From Brevibacillus porteri (GTDB taxonomy: Bacteria; Bacillota; Bacilli; Brevibacillales; Brevibacillaceae), in NCBI RefSeq assembly GCF_003013475.1, contig NZ_PXZO01000021.1, positions 36,855-100,854 of the forward strand: a stretch of DNA of 64,000 nt, written 5' to 3'. Numbering within the stretch: position 1 is the stretch's first letter; every line of letters begins with the position of its first letter. The notes under the pieces were generated by a model that did no database searches, had not been told where the DNA came from, and saw nothing but the letters and a program-made list of their open reading frames with translations. Made by a program: the position numbers and the translations under genes. This document shows positions 34,121 to 42,021 of this stretch, in pieces.

Positions 34121-34189
34121 GAGTGCGTCACTCCTTTTTTCGCATAACCTGTACACTTGTCTGTTCTCTATTCTAACTTAAAAATCCAA

Positions 34190-34355
34190 GTTCAAAAAGT
34201 CGACTTTTCAGCACCGAGAAAGTGGCGAGAACCTGAAGAAGGAGGAGCGGAGTGTAGGTATACTACATGAGCACCGGACTTTGAAGGTGAACGTCACTTT
34301 CGATGTCGAATAAGCATGCAGAATTACTTCGTGATCAAAAGTCGATTTTTTGAAC
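34190..34355. repeat. 166-bp element bounded by 19-bp inverted repeats
   Basis: GTTCAAAAAGTCGACTTTT at the left and its complement with one mismatch at the right enclose a GC-richer core with purine-rich GAAGAAGGAGGAGCGGAG and GTAGGTATACTAC. It has no open frame. It looks like a MITE or a dispersed structured repeat. It fills most of the 330-base gap between two genes. Confidence 0.5.
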
Positions 34356-34488
34356 AACCGCTAAAGCCCAATTGTAATTTGGTGAACATGCCTTGGACTA
34401 CCGTACAGACCGCTTGTCAACCTCTAACATAAAGTAAAGTATCGCAGTGGCAACGCTTACAGGCTGCTGCGACGGGAGGTGACGTAAT

Positions 34489-34671
34489 ATGAACAAATGG
34501 ATTTCCAACGTTGGAGGTCTCCTTGGTGGTTACGCATTGCTGAAAGCACCAGTGGATGGTTCCTTCCTGAATGGATTGGACCCGCTGGTAGATGGGGTTG
34601 GTCTCATCGCTGTGACTGTATTCGCGGGAGCTCTTATTTATTCTGGTGTACGCGACTGGTTTAAGGGTTAA
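34489..34671 (+). CDS. Small membrane protein
   Basis: A 60-residue protein with two hydrophobic segments (about 9-20 and 37-52) ending SGVRDWFKG. GGGAGGTGA precedes the ATG and a terminator-like hairpin follows at 34695-34730, so it is probably real. No family is recognised. It is too small to assign a function. Confidence 0.6.
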   Translation: MNKWISNVGGLLGGYALLKAPVDGSFLNGLDPLVDGVGLIAVTVFAGALIYSGVRDWFKG

Positions 34672-34753
34672 GAAGTAAGATGGAAAACAAATCAAGGGTG
34701 TCTCCAATCGGGGATGCCTTTTTTTCTGGAGGAATAACAGAGCAAATTTACGG

Positions 34754-34794
34754 AAACAGCCTTAGTCCGAACTACTACCGGACTAAGGCTGTTT
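34754..34794. repeat. Perfect 16-bp inverted repeat hairpin
   Basis: AAACAGCCTTAGTCCG and CGGACTAAGGCTGTTT are exact complements around a 9-base loop. No T run follows, so it may be a transposon end remnant or a weak terminator. Confidence 0.5.
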
Positions 34795-34803
34795 AGATAA
34801 ATC

Positions 34804-34977
34804 CTATTTGTGCTTTACTTGATTACTCTTTTTATTCGAGATTAAATCCATTATAACGATCAAGGCCACTATAAAAATAGACTGCAATAGAGGTTTTACA
34901 TAGCTGGATTGATCGTATATAAAGTAAGCTACTATCAAGTTGAGTATGAAAGTAATTAAGTACCCAAAAGTTTTAAT
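34804..34977 (-). CDS. Possible 57-residue membrane protein with ATT start
   Basis: The minus strand reads IKTFGYLITFILNLIVAYF, then QSIFIVALIVIMDLI and a Lys-rich end NKKSNQVKHK. The only possible starts after an in-frame TGA are ATA or ATT, with GAGGTGAG close upstream. It lies in the same direction as the next small membrane gene. The region is AT-rich. This call is tentative. Confidence 0.3.
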   Translation of the reverse strand: MKTFGYLITFILNLIVAYFIYDQSSYVKPLLQSIFIVALIVIMDLISNKKSNQVKHK

Positions 34978-35084
34978 TATCTCACCTCATCTCAGAACCA
35001 AGGGTCTATTAAAATGCGGATATACAACGTTAAGGAAGGATGAAGAGAAAAGAGACCCCTTCTCGAGGGACTCTCTTATTTTTA

Positions 35085-35411
35085 TTAGTTCCAATTTACT
35101 TTTGATATTTTCCATTTAAAAGCCGCAGATATGAAATACAAAATTGAGGAAACAAAAAATAAAGTAAACATATCTCCTGTCAACAATAAGTAAAGACTTA
35201 GAGGTAAGGAGACCACAAAAGAAATAATGATAAGCGGTTGTTTTAGGAACGAGGCAATTAAACCAAATATCGCGGGAAGTAACAAACAAAGGGCGGTAAA
35301 TACAGAGACAGTTGGTTTGTCGTAAAGCAAAATGTACCAAAGAATAATTGTTCCTACAGAAGCAAGCAAACCACATATCAGCGATAGACTAAACATAGAA
35401 CTAGATTTCAC
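35085..35411 (-). CDS. Small four-segment membrane protein
   Basis: A 108-residue hydrophobic protein with four membrane segments and an end rich in Lys (AAFKWKISKVNWN). The GTG at 35411 is preferred because GAGGGTGAG precedes it; the longer reading from 35522 would run into the divergent gene's ribosome site. It is divergent from a secreted protein and in AT-rich DNA. It could be an immunity or accessory protein to that neighbour, but no family is recognised. Confidence 0.5.
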   Translation of the reverse strand: MKSSSMFSLSLICGLLASVGTIILWYILLYDKPTVSVFTALCLLLPAIFGLIASFLKQPLIIISFVVSLPLSLYLLLTGDMFTLFFVSSILYFISAAFKWKISKVNWN

Positions 35412-35522
35412 GTTGCTCACCCTCTTTTCAAAAAAATGTAAATACCCCTTCTCTTTCCCAAGATATATATTATAATATATTGCTAAAATGTTAAAAAATA
35501 GTGAATAGGGAGAGGGAATCAA

Positions 35523-36308
35523 ATGTCAAAAAAGTGGATAGTAGTTCCAGTAGTCTTATCACTTTCTTTTTTAAGCGCATTTACTGCTCTTGGTAAAGAG
35601 AACAAAGTCATGAGATTGGATGCTGAATCAGGAAGTGAAATCATCTTAAAAAAAGTAGAGTATCGTGAAACCGGAGATGGAGAAGGTCAAGTCACTATTG
35701 AAGGAAGAGCTACAGCAGACGGGATAATTGAGGCTTATCAAATTCAAATTGATACAGAAAATGGAACTTATATAACCAAACCATTAGATTACAAGCCAAG
35801 TGAAGAAGAGTTGATGGAAGAAGAATCAGAAGAGGAATTATCTAATGACGAAGTAGGTTCTTCTGAAAACCAACTTCTCGCTGCTAAAAGTTACTACAAG
35901 GGATGGTTGAGAGCTTCAACAGAAGATCCAGTTCGAATTGAAACCGCTGCATCCAAAATTTCGATGTCCTGGAGTGAAGATATTGACGGCCTGTTGGAGT
36001 GTTCGAGTAGTACCTTTAACACATGGGCAGCCAATCCTTCGGAGTTTGATACACACTGGTATAAAAATGGGCAATCGTTCCCTAAATATAAATACAACTC
36101 GGATAACTCAAAAATTACACAAACCGCTTGGGCTGCGTATTATAACTACGATTTTGGTAATGACGACCTCCGAACAGATGTAAAACACAACATGACAATG
36201 ATCCCCGTTAATAAGGACATTGGTAGTGGCCAGTTTGATTATAAAGTAACAATGGATAAGTCCGGAGAATCTTCTGCATTACTTGAACTTAATGTAACAA
36301 CGAATTAA
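35523..36308 (+). CDS. Secreted protein of unknown family
   Basis: A 261-residue protein with a signal peptide (KKWIVVPVVLSLSFLSAFTALG). The mature part has a beta-rich N-terminal domain, an acidic stretch (SEEELMEEESEEELSNDE, about 97-114) and a C-terminal domain with many Trp, Tyr and Asn residues (THWYKNGQSFPKYKYNSDN). GGGAGAGGG precedes the ATG and a terminator follows. The composition is more AT-rich than the neighbouring operons, suggesting transfer. No family or activity is recognised. Confidence 0.65.
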   Translation: MSKKWIVVPVVLSLSFLSAFTALGKENKVMRLDAESGSEIILKKVEYRETGDGEGQVTIEGRATADGIIEAYQIQIDTENGTYITKPLDYKPSEEELMEEESEEELSNDEVGSSENQLLAAKSYYKGWLRASTEDPVRIETAASKISMSWSEDIDGLLECSSSTFNTWAANPSEFDTHWYKNGQSFPKYKYNSDNSKITQTAWAAYYNYDFGNDDLRTDVKHNMTMIPVNKDIGSGQFDYKVTMDKSGESSALLELNVTTN

Positions 36309-36361
36309 AAAGTTCTTCCAAAACAGGAAGATTGGGTGACAATATAGTTATTATGTAAAGT

Positions 36362-36392
36362 AACGCTCGAATCCTCAAATTCGGGCGTTTTT
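36362..36392 (+). terminator. Intrinsic terminator
   Basis: AACGCTCGAAT and ATTCGGGCGTT arms (one G-T pair), then TTTTT. Confidence 0.75.
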
Positions 36393-36449
36393 CGCTATTA
36401 TGAGTAATTAGCGTTTAGAGAGGTACCTCCAGAAAAATGGATTTAGTGG

Positions 36450-37049
36450 CTTCAGGAGGAACTTTTAAAGGATATATCACCTCTTGGTGGGAGCATATCA
36501 ACTTTTTGGGCGAATACCAATATTATACGTTGTATTATGCTACATTATGATGGAGCTGACCTTAGAGGATTGACTCTTATGGAGCGTAAAGCTGTCCTGG
36601 ACCGGGCAATAACGGACACTCCGACAATCAGCAAAATCGCGTACATTGACGGTCGCGGCGAAGACTTATGGGACGCAATTGTTGCTCGAAACATGGAGGG
36701 TATCGTTGCCAAGCGCAAGGACGGGAGATACCACACAGATAAGCGTACAAACGATTTCATAAAGGTAATCTACTACACGTATGCTGACGTCCATATTGCC
36801 GGCTGGCATAAAGGTGACTTCGGTTGATTGGCACATTACAACAGTCGACTAGTGGGCGTGATCGAACTGGGCGTATCCTTTACTCACAAGCAGGCGTTTT
36901 ATGGAGTGGCGAAACAGTTGATTACTGGTGAGGATCGTGAGTATGTTTACATTCAGCAGCAAATAAAAGCACGTGTCAAAATGCGAAACTGGACAAAGAG
37001 CGGCATGCTTCGTTCACCAGTATTTGTCGACTTTATTTTAGCTGGATAG
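36450..37049 (+). pseudogene. Remnant of an ATP-dependent DNA ligase
   Basis: The frame contains LHYDGADLRGLTLMERKAVL and the nucleotidyltransferase motif MEGIVAKRKDGRYHTD, then HIAGWHKGDFG, a TGA, and straight on in the same frame LAHYNSRLVGVIELG with the C-terminal OB-fold. In LigD/phage-type ligases the sequence GEFGWLL is usual at this point, so a TGG-to-TGA change explains the stop. The catalytic Lys motif and N-terminal half are missing. It is an inactive fragment, probably from an older phage or plasmid. Confidence 0.7.
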
Positions 37050-37385
37050 TAAATAACCAGTCTCCTCAACAGAGACGGGTTTTTCTCATTTCTTGATTAT
37101 TGGCACTGTAACAGTAAAGCGAGTGACACCCTCTTGAGAATATACTTTTACTGTACCGTAATATTTTTAATGGACGTATCCCTAAAAGCAGTAGAGGAAT
37201 TTCGCGCTGTTAACAAAAAAGATTTTTGAGACAAAAAGCAGATGAGTCAAATAAATCAATTGACATAAATTACCCATCAAAACGTGCCATATGAAGAACG
37301 ACATCTTTTCTAAAAGGTGGCGTCTTTTGGCTGTTTCCCCCATATACATAAAGTAGACCGACGGCAAAAGGGGGAGGCGAAACGA
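37050..37385. other. Intergenic region before the interrupted spoVR
   Basis: A weak terminator (GTCTC/GAGAC with ACC/GGT, then TTTTT, 37056-37084) ends the ligase remnant. The remaining 300 bases are AT-rich and must contain the spoVR promoter, which in Bacillus is read by sigma-E; I could not identify a convincing box. Confidence 0.4.
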
Positions 37386-37598
37386 TTGACCAACGACGAG
37401 CGAAAAGAACTGGAGCGATCCATTGACGAAATTACCGAGATCGCCAAAGGGTTCAATCTCGATTTTTACCCGATGCGATACGAGATATGCCCGTCTGACA
37501 TCATTTATACATTTGGCGCGTATGGAATGCCCACACGATTTTCGCATTGGAGTTTTGGAAAGGCAAAGCGTCAACTGTATGAAAAAACTACTCCATAA
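37386..37598 (+). pseudogene. spoVR: spoVR, 5' fragment interrupted by the integrated element
   Basis: From a TTG with GGGGGAGG upstream, the protein reads [21 protein letters not shown], then [36 protein letters not shown], which is the SpoVR N-terminus (about 60 of 460 residues). After SFGKA the sequence no longer follows SpoVR and ends at a stop 11 codons later, against the 3' end of a serine recombinase gene. SpoVR is needed for the spore cortex. The rest of the gene is not in the window and should lie beyond the right end of the element. Confidence 0.88.
37555..37580. other. Probable attL junction in spoVR
   Basis: The last SpoVR-like codons (TTTGGAAAGGCA) end here and phage sequence begins. 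The crossover of a large serine recombinase needs only a 2-bp core, so the exact point cannot be fixed without the right-hand junction. Confidence 0.6.
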
Positions 37599-39015
37599 CG
37601 TTCCACGTAATATTGACGGTTTTGTTTTTATTCAATGTCACTTTCTTAATTATTTTCCTCACCATCACTTTTTGTTCCTCAAACGTCAGATAGTCCCAGT
37701 CCTCACCGATTTGCTGAATCAAAGACTGAAACTCCTCCACATTCCTCTCCGGTACTTCCTCACCTATTAAATCCAATAACTGCGTTTCAATTAACTCCTG
37801 TTCTTTTTCAAGAGTTGCAATCCGATCGCTTACGGCATTAGCTTTAATTGCACCGGACTGAATAGCATCATAGAGATTGTCCAAACCACTGAGTACTTGC
37901 TTCTTTCGTTCCTTTAAGGCATCGATAGCTTCTTGATGATTTTGTCTGGATAGGCTCTCTTCCGAAACCTCTAAAACAATCTGTGGATCAAGAGCAATGC
38001 TTTTAATTTTGCTAATCACATAGTCCTCAATTGCATGTCGCTGACGGTAACCTAGCCAGCAACGTAATTCTTGTGAGCGCTCTTTAGGGCGGACATGTTG
38101 ATTTTTACAAGCATAAAGCTCATACAAATATTCACGTCCACCACGTTTTTGTTTGCGCTTTACATGTACAACAATGCTTTGACATACGCCACATTCTAAT
38201 AGACCAGTTAAAAGGTAATCACCGATTGGTGTTAGTCCCTTCCTGCGTCGCGATGTTTCGCGTTGCACTGCATACCAGATATCAGGATCAATTATGCCTT
38301 CAAATTTTCCGTCAACTAGCGCCCCATTGTTAATTAGTTTACCTACGTAGATTGGCCTTGCTAGGATGTCGCGTATTGCCCTGTGAGAAAATTTTCTTGC
38401 ACTACTTCTTTGTGCAGCCCAATCCGCAATTGACAACGTGGATTGACCTTCAAGATAAAGTCGATATATCTCACGGATAAGGTGAGCTTCATCTGGGACG
38501 ATTTCCATTATCGAATTTTCTGGACTCCAGGTGTAACCGAAGGGAATTCTTCCACCATGCCAAAGGCCCTGCTTAACACGCTGCCGACGTCCCTCGACCA
38601 TGCGTTCAACGATCATATCGCGTTCCAATTGAGCAAATACAGCCAGTATTCCGAGCATAGCTTTTCCGAGCGGGGTAGAGGTATCAAATGGTTCTGTTGC
38701 AGATTTAAAGGCAACGTTATTCCTTTCGAACACGTCTTCAAGTAAATGCAAAACGTCTTTTTGTTTGCGGCCCAGCCGGTCGAGCTTATATACAAGGACT
38801 GTCTGAATTTCATTGGCTTCAATATGTCTTATAAGGCGTTTAAGTGCTGGGCGGTTCATGTTTGTGCCAGTATATCCATCATCCATGTATAGGATGTGTT
38901 CATCCCAGCCTTGTGACTTACAGAAGGCTATCAGCCTTTCCTTTTGAGCGTCTAATGAGTAACCTTGCTGGGCTTGTTCTTCTGTACTAACGCGTATATA
39001 AATTGCTACTCTCAC
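37588..39015 (-). CDS. Large serine recombinase (phage integrase type)
   Basis: A 475-residue serine recombinase. The N-terminal catalytic domain opens [14 protein letters not shown] (nucleophile Ser about 10), continues with [14 protein letters not shown] and [12 protein letters not shown], and is followed by a recombinase domain, a zinc ribbon (CGVCQ, then C in LYACKNQ), and a coiled coil ([10 protein letters not shown] to IETQLLDL). The start is a GTG preceded by GAAGGG. Its gene ends at the spoVR junction, as integrase genes of this class usually lie beside their att site. It would integrate and excise the element. Confidence 0.92.
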   Translation of the reverse strand: MRVAIYIRVSTEEQAQQGYSLDAQKERLIAFCKSQGWDEHILYMDDGYTGTNMNRPALKRLIRHIEANEIQTVLVYKLDRLGRKQKDVLHLLEDVFERNNVAFKSATEPFDTSTPLGKAMLGILAVFAQLERDMIVERMVEGRRQRVKQGLWHGGRIPFGYTWSPENSIMEIVPDEAHLIREIYRLYLEGQSTLSIADWAAQRSSARKFSHRAIRDILARPIYVGKLINNGALVDGKFEGIIDPDIWYAVQRETSRRRKGLTPIGDYLLTGLLECGVCQSIVVHVKRKQKRGGREYLYELYACKNQHVRPKERSQELRCWLGYRQRHAIEDYVISKIKSIALDPQIVLEVSEESLSRQNHQEAIDALKERKKQVLSGLDNLYDAIQSGAIKANAVSDRIATLEKEQELIETQLLDLIGEEVPERNVEEFQSLIQQIGEDWDYLTFEEQKVMVRKIIKKVTLNKNKTVNITWNVME

Positions 39016-39060
39016 GGTGTTCACCCTTCCCAAAAATAGCTCATTCACAATCGTTTAACA

Positions 39061-39069
39061 TGTTATAAT
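39061..39069 (+). promoter_or_regulatory. Extended -10 promoter of the holin-like toxin
   Basis: TGTTATAAT is an extended -10 (TGnTATAAT). Transcription would begin about 70 bases before the toxin start and away from the recombinase gene. Confidence 0.5.
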
Positions 39070-39147
39070 ATTCCAAGTACAATAGAATCGGCTCCTCAAG
39101 GGTGGTCGGCTCACTCTCTCACATTTTATAGGGAGGGGGTGAGGCTG

Positions 39148-39231
39148 ATGGAGGTTTATCAGGCGTTGACGCTGATGTTCATGTTTGGCATGTTCATCCT
39201 CGCTTTGCTGACATACCTCAAAAAGAAATAG
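39148..39231 (+). CDS. Holin-like small toxin (type I toxin-antitoxin type)
   Basis: A 27-residue peptide: MEVYQALTLM, a membrane segment (FMFGMFILALLTYL) and a KKK end. This is the layout of small holin-like toxins of Bacillales type I systems. GGGAGGGGGTGAGG precedes the ATG and can pair with the upstream CTCAC, which would hide the ribosome site. Downstream, stems at 39229-39264 and 39314-39346 would end the mRNA. The antitoxin would be an antisense RNA from the other strand; I cannot map its promoter. Confidence 0.65.
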   Translation: MEVYQALTLMFMFGMFILALLTYLKKK

Positions 39232-39313
39232 ACCGCCCTTGAGCTTGGAAGGCCAGGCGGTCTATTCCCCATAAATATTGAGCCGCCCCTTTGCGGGAAC
39301 GTCTATTGTGCTT

Positions 39314-39346
39314 GACCGTTCGGTTGCAGCCGAACGGTCTCTTTTT
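39314..39346. terminator. Strong terminator after the toxin gene
   Basis: Perfect 10-bp arms GACCGTTCGG and CCGAACGGTC, then TCTTTTT. Confidence 0.8.
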
Positions 39347-39422
39347 AATATATGCTTATGTTTATAGATTACCACAAAAAGGGTGCTGTAAACACTTTTT
39401 TAGGGGGTAAATAACACCCAAA

Positions 39423-39479
39423 ATGTATGTGAAAACCATACATGTGAAATATACAAGAATGCTTGTAGTGTAATTACAC
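39423..39479. promoter_or_regulatory. Two palindromes upstream of the agr-type genes
   Basis: ATGTATG-N7-CATACAT (39423-39443) and the 12-bp palindrome GTGTAATTACAC (39468-39479) lie in the 170 bases before the AgrC-like gene. They are candidate binding sites for a regulator of the agr unit. Confidence 0.4.
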
Positions 39480-39522
39480 GGAGCTTTATACTGATTAAAA
39501 CTGGATAGGTACAGGTGCAAAC

Positions 39523-40167
39523 ATGGATGAATTTCTTTTCGTTGTCTTTTCGTTCCTTGAATTCTTCGCCATATTTTATTTTATTTGTTCACTATTCCGT
39601 TTGAATCACATCGAATTCTTGTACGAAGCAATATTTGCAAGTTCTTTACTCACTTTTGTTTCCTATTTTTTAAGATTTGTTTCGCAGTTAGAAGTGATCG
39701 CACCATTTATTCAACTTGCTTGCTTAATTATCACTATAGCCGTAGTTTTCAGGTTCCATTTTTATTATTCAACGGTCATGTCTATAACGGGTTATGTAGG
39801 CTATGGTGTGTTACAAATGCTATATCTTATATTGGGAAACTGGATTTTTTCCACTGATGTTGCTACTCATGATGTATTAAAATTCTTTTTACAAGGAACT
39901 TCAGTCGTAACCATATTTCTTATTGGATGGATAATTGACCGAAAAGATGTAGGTTTTGATTATGTTATTTACGGGAAGTCAGTAACAATAAGATTTTCCA
40001 AAACTAAATTGTATCTAATAGGAGCAATATCTTCTTTTTTAGCGCTTTTTGGTTTTGTATATTTATTGGTTTCTGGACTTGTGTCAGATAATGGTCTGAT
40101 GTTGCTGTTTTTGGTTGCAGTGCAAATATTTATGTTGTACAAGTTTTTTAAGAAAACAGGAGAATAA
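39523..40167 (+). CDS. AgrC-like membrane sensor without kinase domain
   Basis: A 214-residue protein of about seven membrane segments, ending soon after the last (LVAVQIFMLYKFFKKTGE). It directly precedes an AgrB gene with 1 base between. In agr systems the receptor AgrC has a 6-7 segment sensor followed by a histidine kinase of about 200 residues; here there is no kinase part. It may be a kinase-less receptor, a decoy, or a transport/immunity protein. The position and topology support the AgrC-like label; sequence similarity alone does not. Confidence 0.5.
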   Translation: MDEFLFVVFSFLEFFAIFYFICSLFRLNHIEFLYEAIFASSLLTFVSYFLRFVSQLEVIAPFIQLACLIITIAVVFRFHFYYSTVMSITGYVGYGVLQMLYLILGNWIFSTDVATHDVLKFFLQGTSVVTIFLIGWIIDRKDVGFDYVIYGKSVTIRFSKTKLYLIGAISSFLALFGFVYLLVSGLVSDNGLMLLFLVAVQIFMLYKFFKKTGE

Positions 40168-40168
40168 A

Positions 40169-40693
40169 ATGATTGAATCATTAGCAGAAAAAATTGCTAT
40201 AGCTATGAAGAGCGTCAATTCTGATCAAACAGCAAGTATTCCAACTTTAAAGTTCGGATTGATCATAGTCATAAATGGATTTTTAATAGTATTAGTTTCA
40301 ATGGTGCTTGGGTCATTAACCGGAAAAGCAATGGAAACAGCTGTGACAATAATTGCATTTGTTGTGCTTCGTCTAACATCCGGTGGGATCCATTTACACT
40401 CTTCAACTGCTTGCACAGTTGTTTCTATTGGTACAATGTCAGTTCTTCCACACATCGCTATATCTGATAAGGTCAATGTTATTTTACTGGTGGTCGCAGC
40501 TCTTTTAGTTCTTATCTTTGCTCCTTCCAGAATCGAAGGACATAGCAACATAGACAAAAAATACTATCCAACATTAAAATGGATATCAATAGCAATCGTT
40601 TCGATTAACTTTTTCTTGCTGTCGCCAACGGTGTCAAAAGCTTTCTTTGTACAAGCTATGTCATTAATCCATATCAGGAGGCAATCAAAGTGA
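40169..40693 (+). CDS. agrB: AgrB-type autoinducer-processing protease
   Basis: A 174-residue membrane cysteine protease of the AgrB family. The diagnostic segment LRLTSGGIHLHSSTAC has the catalytic His and Cys seven residues apart, as in staphylococcal AgrB. About four to six membrane segments follow. AgrB removes the C-terminus of the AgrD precursor and closes the thiolactone or lactone ring. AGGAGA precedes the ATG at 40169. Its stop overlaps the GTG of the AgrD gene by 4 bases (GTGA). Confidence 0.9.
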   Translation: MIESLAEKIAIAMKSVNSDQTASIPTLKFGLIIVINGFLIVLVSMVLGSLTGKAMETAVTIIAFVVLRLTSGGIHLHSSTACTVVSIGTMSVLPHIAISDKVNVILLVVAALLVLIFAPSRIEGHSNIDKKYYPTLKWISIAIVSINFFLLSPTVSKAFFVQAMSLIHIRRQSK

Positions 40694-40836
40694 ATCTTAA
40701 AAAGTACATCCTCGTACCAGTAGTAATGGCTTCATCTTCATTCTTATCTTTAATAGCCACGATGCAAGTTAATGTTGCGTCTGCGTGGTTTGTTCATCAG
40801 CCAGAAGTTCCTGAGGAGCTTCGCAAAAAGAAGTAA
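40690..40836 (+). CDS. agrD: AgrD-type cyclic lactone autoinducer precursor with Ser
   Basis: A 48-residue peptide with an amphipathic N-terminal segment (LKKYILVPVVMASSSFLSLIA) and the end ASAWFVHQPEVPEELRKKK. It aligns with staphylococcal AgrD: the PEVPEEL tail matches PEVPKEL, and the ring CDFIM matches SAWFV, so the ring residue is Ser, not Cys. The predicted product is a Ser-Ala-Trp-Phe-Val lactone with a short N-terminal tail. It starts at GTG, overlapping agrB, with AGGAGG about 9 bases upstream. Cyclisation through Ser is known in other species' peptides; here it is predicted. Confidence 0.85.
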   Translation: MNLKKYILVPVVMASSSFLSLIATMQVNVASAWFVHQPEVPEELRKKK

Positions 40837-40843
40837 TGAAAAG

Positions 40844-40868
40844 GGGCGCAAATTGCGCTCTTTTTTTT
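40844..40868 (+). terminator. Terminator between agrD and the response regulator gene
   Basis: GCGCAA and TTGCGC arms, then eight T. Read-through or a separate promoter is needed for the next gene. Confidence 0.75.
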
Positions 40869-40887
40869 AGGGAGGCAGAACATCAAG

Positions 40888-41649
40888 ATGAGCAACCGTT
40901 TGAAACTGCTGGTAATTGAGGATAACAAGGGGCATCAAAAGTCGATGCAGCTTGTCTTAGACAAATATAAAGACTCTATCCATAGTGTTGTTTATGCCTC
41001 GAATTCAGTAGAGGCATTTCATTTTCTTGAGAACCAGTACTTCAATGCGATCATTACAGACTTTGATTTGAATGAGAAGGCATCTGGTGTAGACTTTCTC
41101 CGCACCATCCATGAAAAAGGAATTAGGGTGCCTAGTCTTTTGCTTACGATTAATGACAACTTGGTCAATGCTGTACTTTTAAAGAAATATGGCTGTGTAG
41201 ACGTGGTATCGAAATTTGGTTACGCAGAAACAGGGGCTCTAGATAAAGCGATATCCTTGTTAAAGAGACGTGCGCTATATTGTGATTTTGAAACAGCAGG
41301 GGGTTTTTTTGTACCAGCAATGTCTGAGGGTACATTTAGGCAGATTCCTTATTTTGAAGTCATCATGATTGAAAGTAAGATGCGCGGAGCCATTATTTAT
41401 ACTGATAGCGAGGAAGTGCGAACTGAAGGAGGACTATCAGAATTTGAGAAATATCTTTCAGATCGAAACTTTGCACGCTGTGGCCGATCACACTTAGCCA
41501 ACTTGGAGAAAGTGGAGTCATTTGATGGCAAGAAGCTGTTCCTAAAACCTAACATACACAATCTTAATACAATTGCTATAAGCACCAAGAAGGCTATCCA
41601 GGATGATATACAGGCCCAATGGGATAGATACAGAGCTCTCCACGGCTAA
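40888..41649 (+). CDS. AgrA-like response regulator (receiver plus LytTR)
   Basis: A 253-residue regulator. The receiver domain (1-120) has the acidic pair (VIEDN), phospho-acceptor Asp in ITDFDL, Thr in LLLTIND and Lys in VVSKFG, so all switch residues are kept. The C-terminal LytTR domain (about 140-240) has FEVIMIESKMRGAIIYTDS and RCGRSHLANLEKVES. In agr systems AgrA is phosphorylated by AgrC. No kinase is encoded nearby, so it may use a host kinase. GGGAGG precedes the ATG at 40888. Confidence 0.88.
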   Translation: MSNRLKLLVIEDNKGHQKSMQLVLDKYKDSIHSVVYASNSVEAFHFLENQYFNAIITDFDLNEKASGVDFLRTIHEKGIRVPSLLLTINDNLVNAVLLKKYGCVDVVSKFGYAETGALDKAISLLKRRALYCDFETAGGFFVPAMSEGTFRQIPYFEVIMIESKMRGAIIYTDSEEVRTEGGLSEFEKYLSDRNFARCGRSHLANLEKVESFDGKKLFLKPNIHNLNTIAISTKKAIQDDIQAQWDRYRALHG

Positions 41650-41682
41650 AAGTGTCAATTGCAAATATTCGACAGATATTTT

Positions 41683-41711
41683 GCGTTTCGTCCCGACGAA
41701 ATGCTTTTTTT
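41683..41711 (+). terminator. Terminator of the response regulator gene
   Basis: GCGTTTCGTC and GACGAAATGC arms, then TTTTTTT. A near copy of the palindrome lies 73 bp on, at 41759-41774, without a T run. Confidence 0.65.
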
Positions 41712-41860
41712 ATGCGTAAAATACTCTAAATAGTGAACTATTGGCAGAAATCGACAAATTTCATCCCGACAAAATGCCTTCTGATTCTGGAGTACTGGTA
41801 AGATGGACCCAGACAGCTACCAGCGAGAAAAACGAATGAGTTTATAGAAGGGGATGCTTC

Positions 41861-42010
41861 ATGAATACTACAGAGAAGATCAAACAGGATAAAGGTTCAA
41901 TTTCTAAAGAACACATCGACAAGATCACTTTTTTAATAATGCACATGAATAAGGATGAGAATGTAAAAAAACTCATAGATATGATCAAAAGCCGTTCAGC
42001 TTCATTGTGA
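41861..42010 (+). CDS. Small 49-residue protein
   Basis: ATG with AAGGGG upstream encodes NTTEKIKQDKGSISKEHIDK and a helical end VKKLIDMIKSRSASL. It is soluble and charged. It overlaps the end of the convergent repressor gene by 9 bases within a bidirectional terminator. No family is recognised; it is probably a small phage protein. Confidence 0.5.
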   Translation: MNTTEKIKQDKGSISKEHIDKITFLIMHMNKDENVKKLIDMIKSRSASL

Positions 42011-42021
42011 ACGGCTTTTTT
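41987..42021. terminator. Bidirectional terminator
   Basis: Arms AAAAGCCGTTCA and TGAACGGCTTTT, with A and T runs on the two sides, between converging genes. Confidence 0.8.

Noticed and set aside
37050..37385. Sigma-E promoter of spoVR
   Set aside because: CATATACAT near 37340 is only a weak match and no good -35 is seen.
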